Made by a program: the position numbers and the translations under genes. A stretch of DNA of 61,615 nt from Weeksellaceae bacterium TAE3-ERU29 (lineage in GTDB: Bacteria > Bacteroidota > Bacteroidia > Flavobacteriales > Weeksellaceae). Positions 61,420-61,615 of this stretch are shown here, piece by piece (position 1 is the first letter of the stretch; each line of letters begins with the position of its first letter). The notes beneath the pieces were generated by a model, which ran no database searches, was not told the DNA's origin, and saw nothing but the letters and a program-made list of their open reading frames with translations. The stretch is from NCBI GenBank assembly GCA_019218445.1, contig JAHUUM010000014.1:1-61615 (forward strand), in the 5' to 3' direction.

Positions 61420-61615
61420 TTTTATTTATTACCCTCCAAGGGTACTGTCATGCTAAACTGGTTTCAGCATCTCATCATTAAGTAACGGTATTTCAAGTCA
61501 TTGCGAGGCACGAAGCAATCTCAATTCTTATGCGACCCTGAAATAAATTCAGGGTGACAAGCAGACGTTTATATCGGTACTGTCATCCTATGTTTGCAAA
61601 AGATATTATTTTAGA
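61420..61615. repeat. Mosaic of dispersed intergenic repeat modules
   Basis: 196 bases to the window end. Modules: a direct repeat GGTACTGTCAT at 61441-61451 and 61576-61586; a hairpin ATGCTAAAC/GTTTCAGCAT (61450-61470); TCATTGCGAGGCACGAAGCA around 61498-61517 with TTGC/GCAA arms; and CCCTGAA/TTCAGGG (61536-61554). Such modules recur as intergenic repeats in many unrelated genomes. No gene is seen in this part. Confidence 0.75.

Noticed and set aside
61441-61586. End-of-window repeats as a CRISPR array
   Set aside because: The modules differ from one another, spacing is irregular and there are no repeated spacers or cas genes.

Overview
The window is a stretch of chromosome from an AT-rich member of the Bacteroidota, most likely order Flavobacteriales. 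The evidence is the promoter form TAnnTTTG in front of many genes, the lack of Shine-Dalgarno sequences, type IX secretion (T9SS) sorting domains, acidic surface-export tags on several lipoproteins, a one-piece branched-chain-type E1 dehydrogenase, the lptD / amidase / mlaD / Fe-S protein neighbourhood, and the HU / tiny basic protein / RNase G order. A chondroitin-ABC-lyase-like enzyme suggests a life on or near animal tissue. I do not commit to a genus. Most of the window is housekeeping chromosome; I see no prophage, no complete IS, no CRISPR array and no rRNA operon.

Layout. 1-8000: tail of an unknown gene, two OmpA-type lipoproteins, a K+ channel, rlmH, a CPBP protease fused to an RdgB-type nucleotide pyrophosphatase, a ZIP metal transporter, a kefF-kefC pair and a CAU-anticodon tRNA. 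8200-13650: pyruvate phosphate dikinase, then a carbohydrate-binding secreted protein and a surface lipoprotein, followed by a 193-bp MITE-like insertion. 13600-19000: Lrp regulator, small DUF4286-type protein, peptidase E, nicotinate phosphoribosyltransferase, E1 alpha/beta fusion. 19200-24300: RNA helicase, TerC, a small possibly leaderless gene, an EamA transporter, citrate synthase. 24480-29280: a four-gene troABCD-type metal ABC operon (order troA-troB-troC-troD on the minus strand) divergent from a WYL regulator.

29340-37000: GNAT/nitrilase fusion, a TonB-dependent receptor, and the minus-strand run amidase-mlaD-Fe-S oxidoreductase. 37000-41900: divergent plus-strand run lptD, ridA, a membrane protein, a YD-repeat surface lipoprotein and a small surface lipoprotein. 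41980-45220: DUF4349 lipoprotein, a second CPBP protease, fumarase. 45386-49297: the large PL8 lyase, which ends in four tandem copies of a T9SS-type sorting domain. 49700-54230: malate dehydrogenase, a dicarboxylate/amino-acid symporter, HU, a 30-residue basic protein, RNase G. 54260-61420: comF, queD, an lpxH-type hydrolase, several unknown membrane or secreted proteins, an Ig-like lipoprotein and a haem-binding-domain protein. The last 190 bases are a mosaic of dispersed intergenic repeat modules.

How the genes work together: central carbon enzymes (ppdK, gltA, fumC, mdh, E1) are scattered as single transcription units. Envelope biogenesis (lptD, mlaD, amidase, LpxH-type hydrolase, OmpA lipoproteins) and metal uptake (ZIP, Tro, TonB receptor) are the main themes. 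The most unusual points are the four-fold sorting-domain array, the CPBP-RdgB fusion, the MITE-like element, the inverted face-to-face promoters in two divergent gene pairs, and the absence of the usual second Fe-S subunit next to the HdrD-like protein. No obviously new multi-gene defence or biosynthetic system was found.
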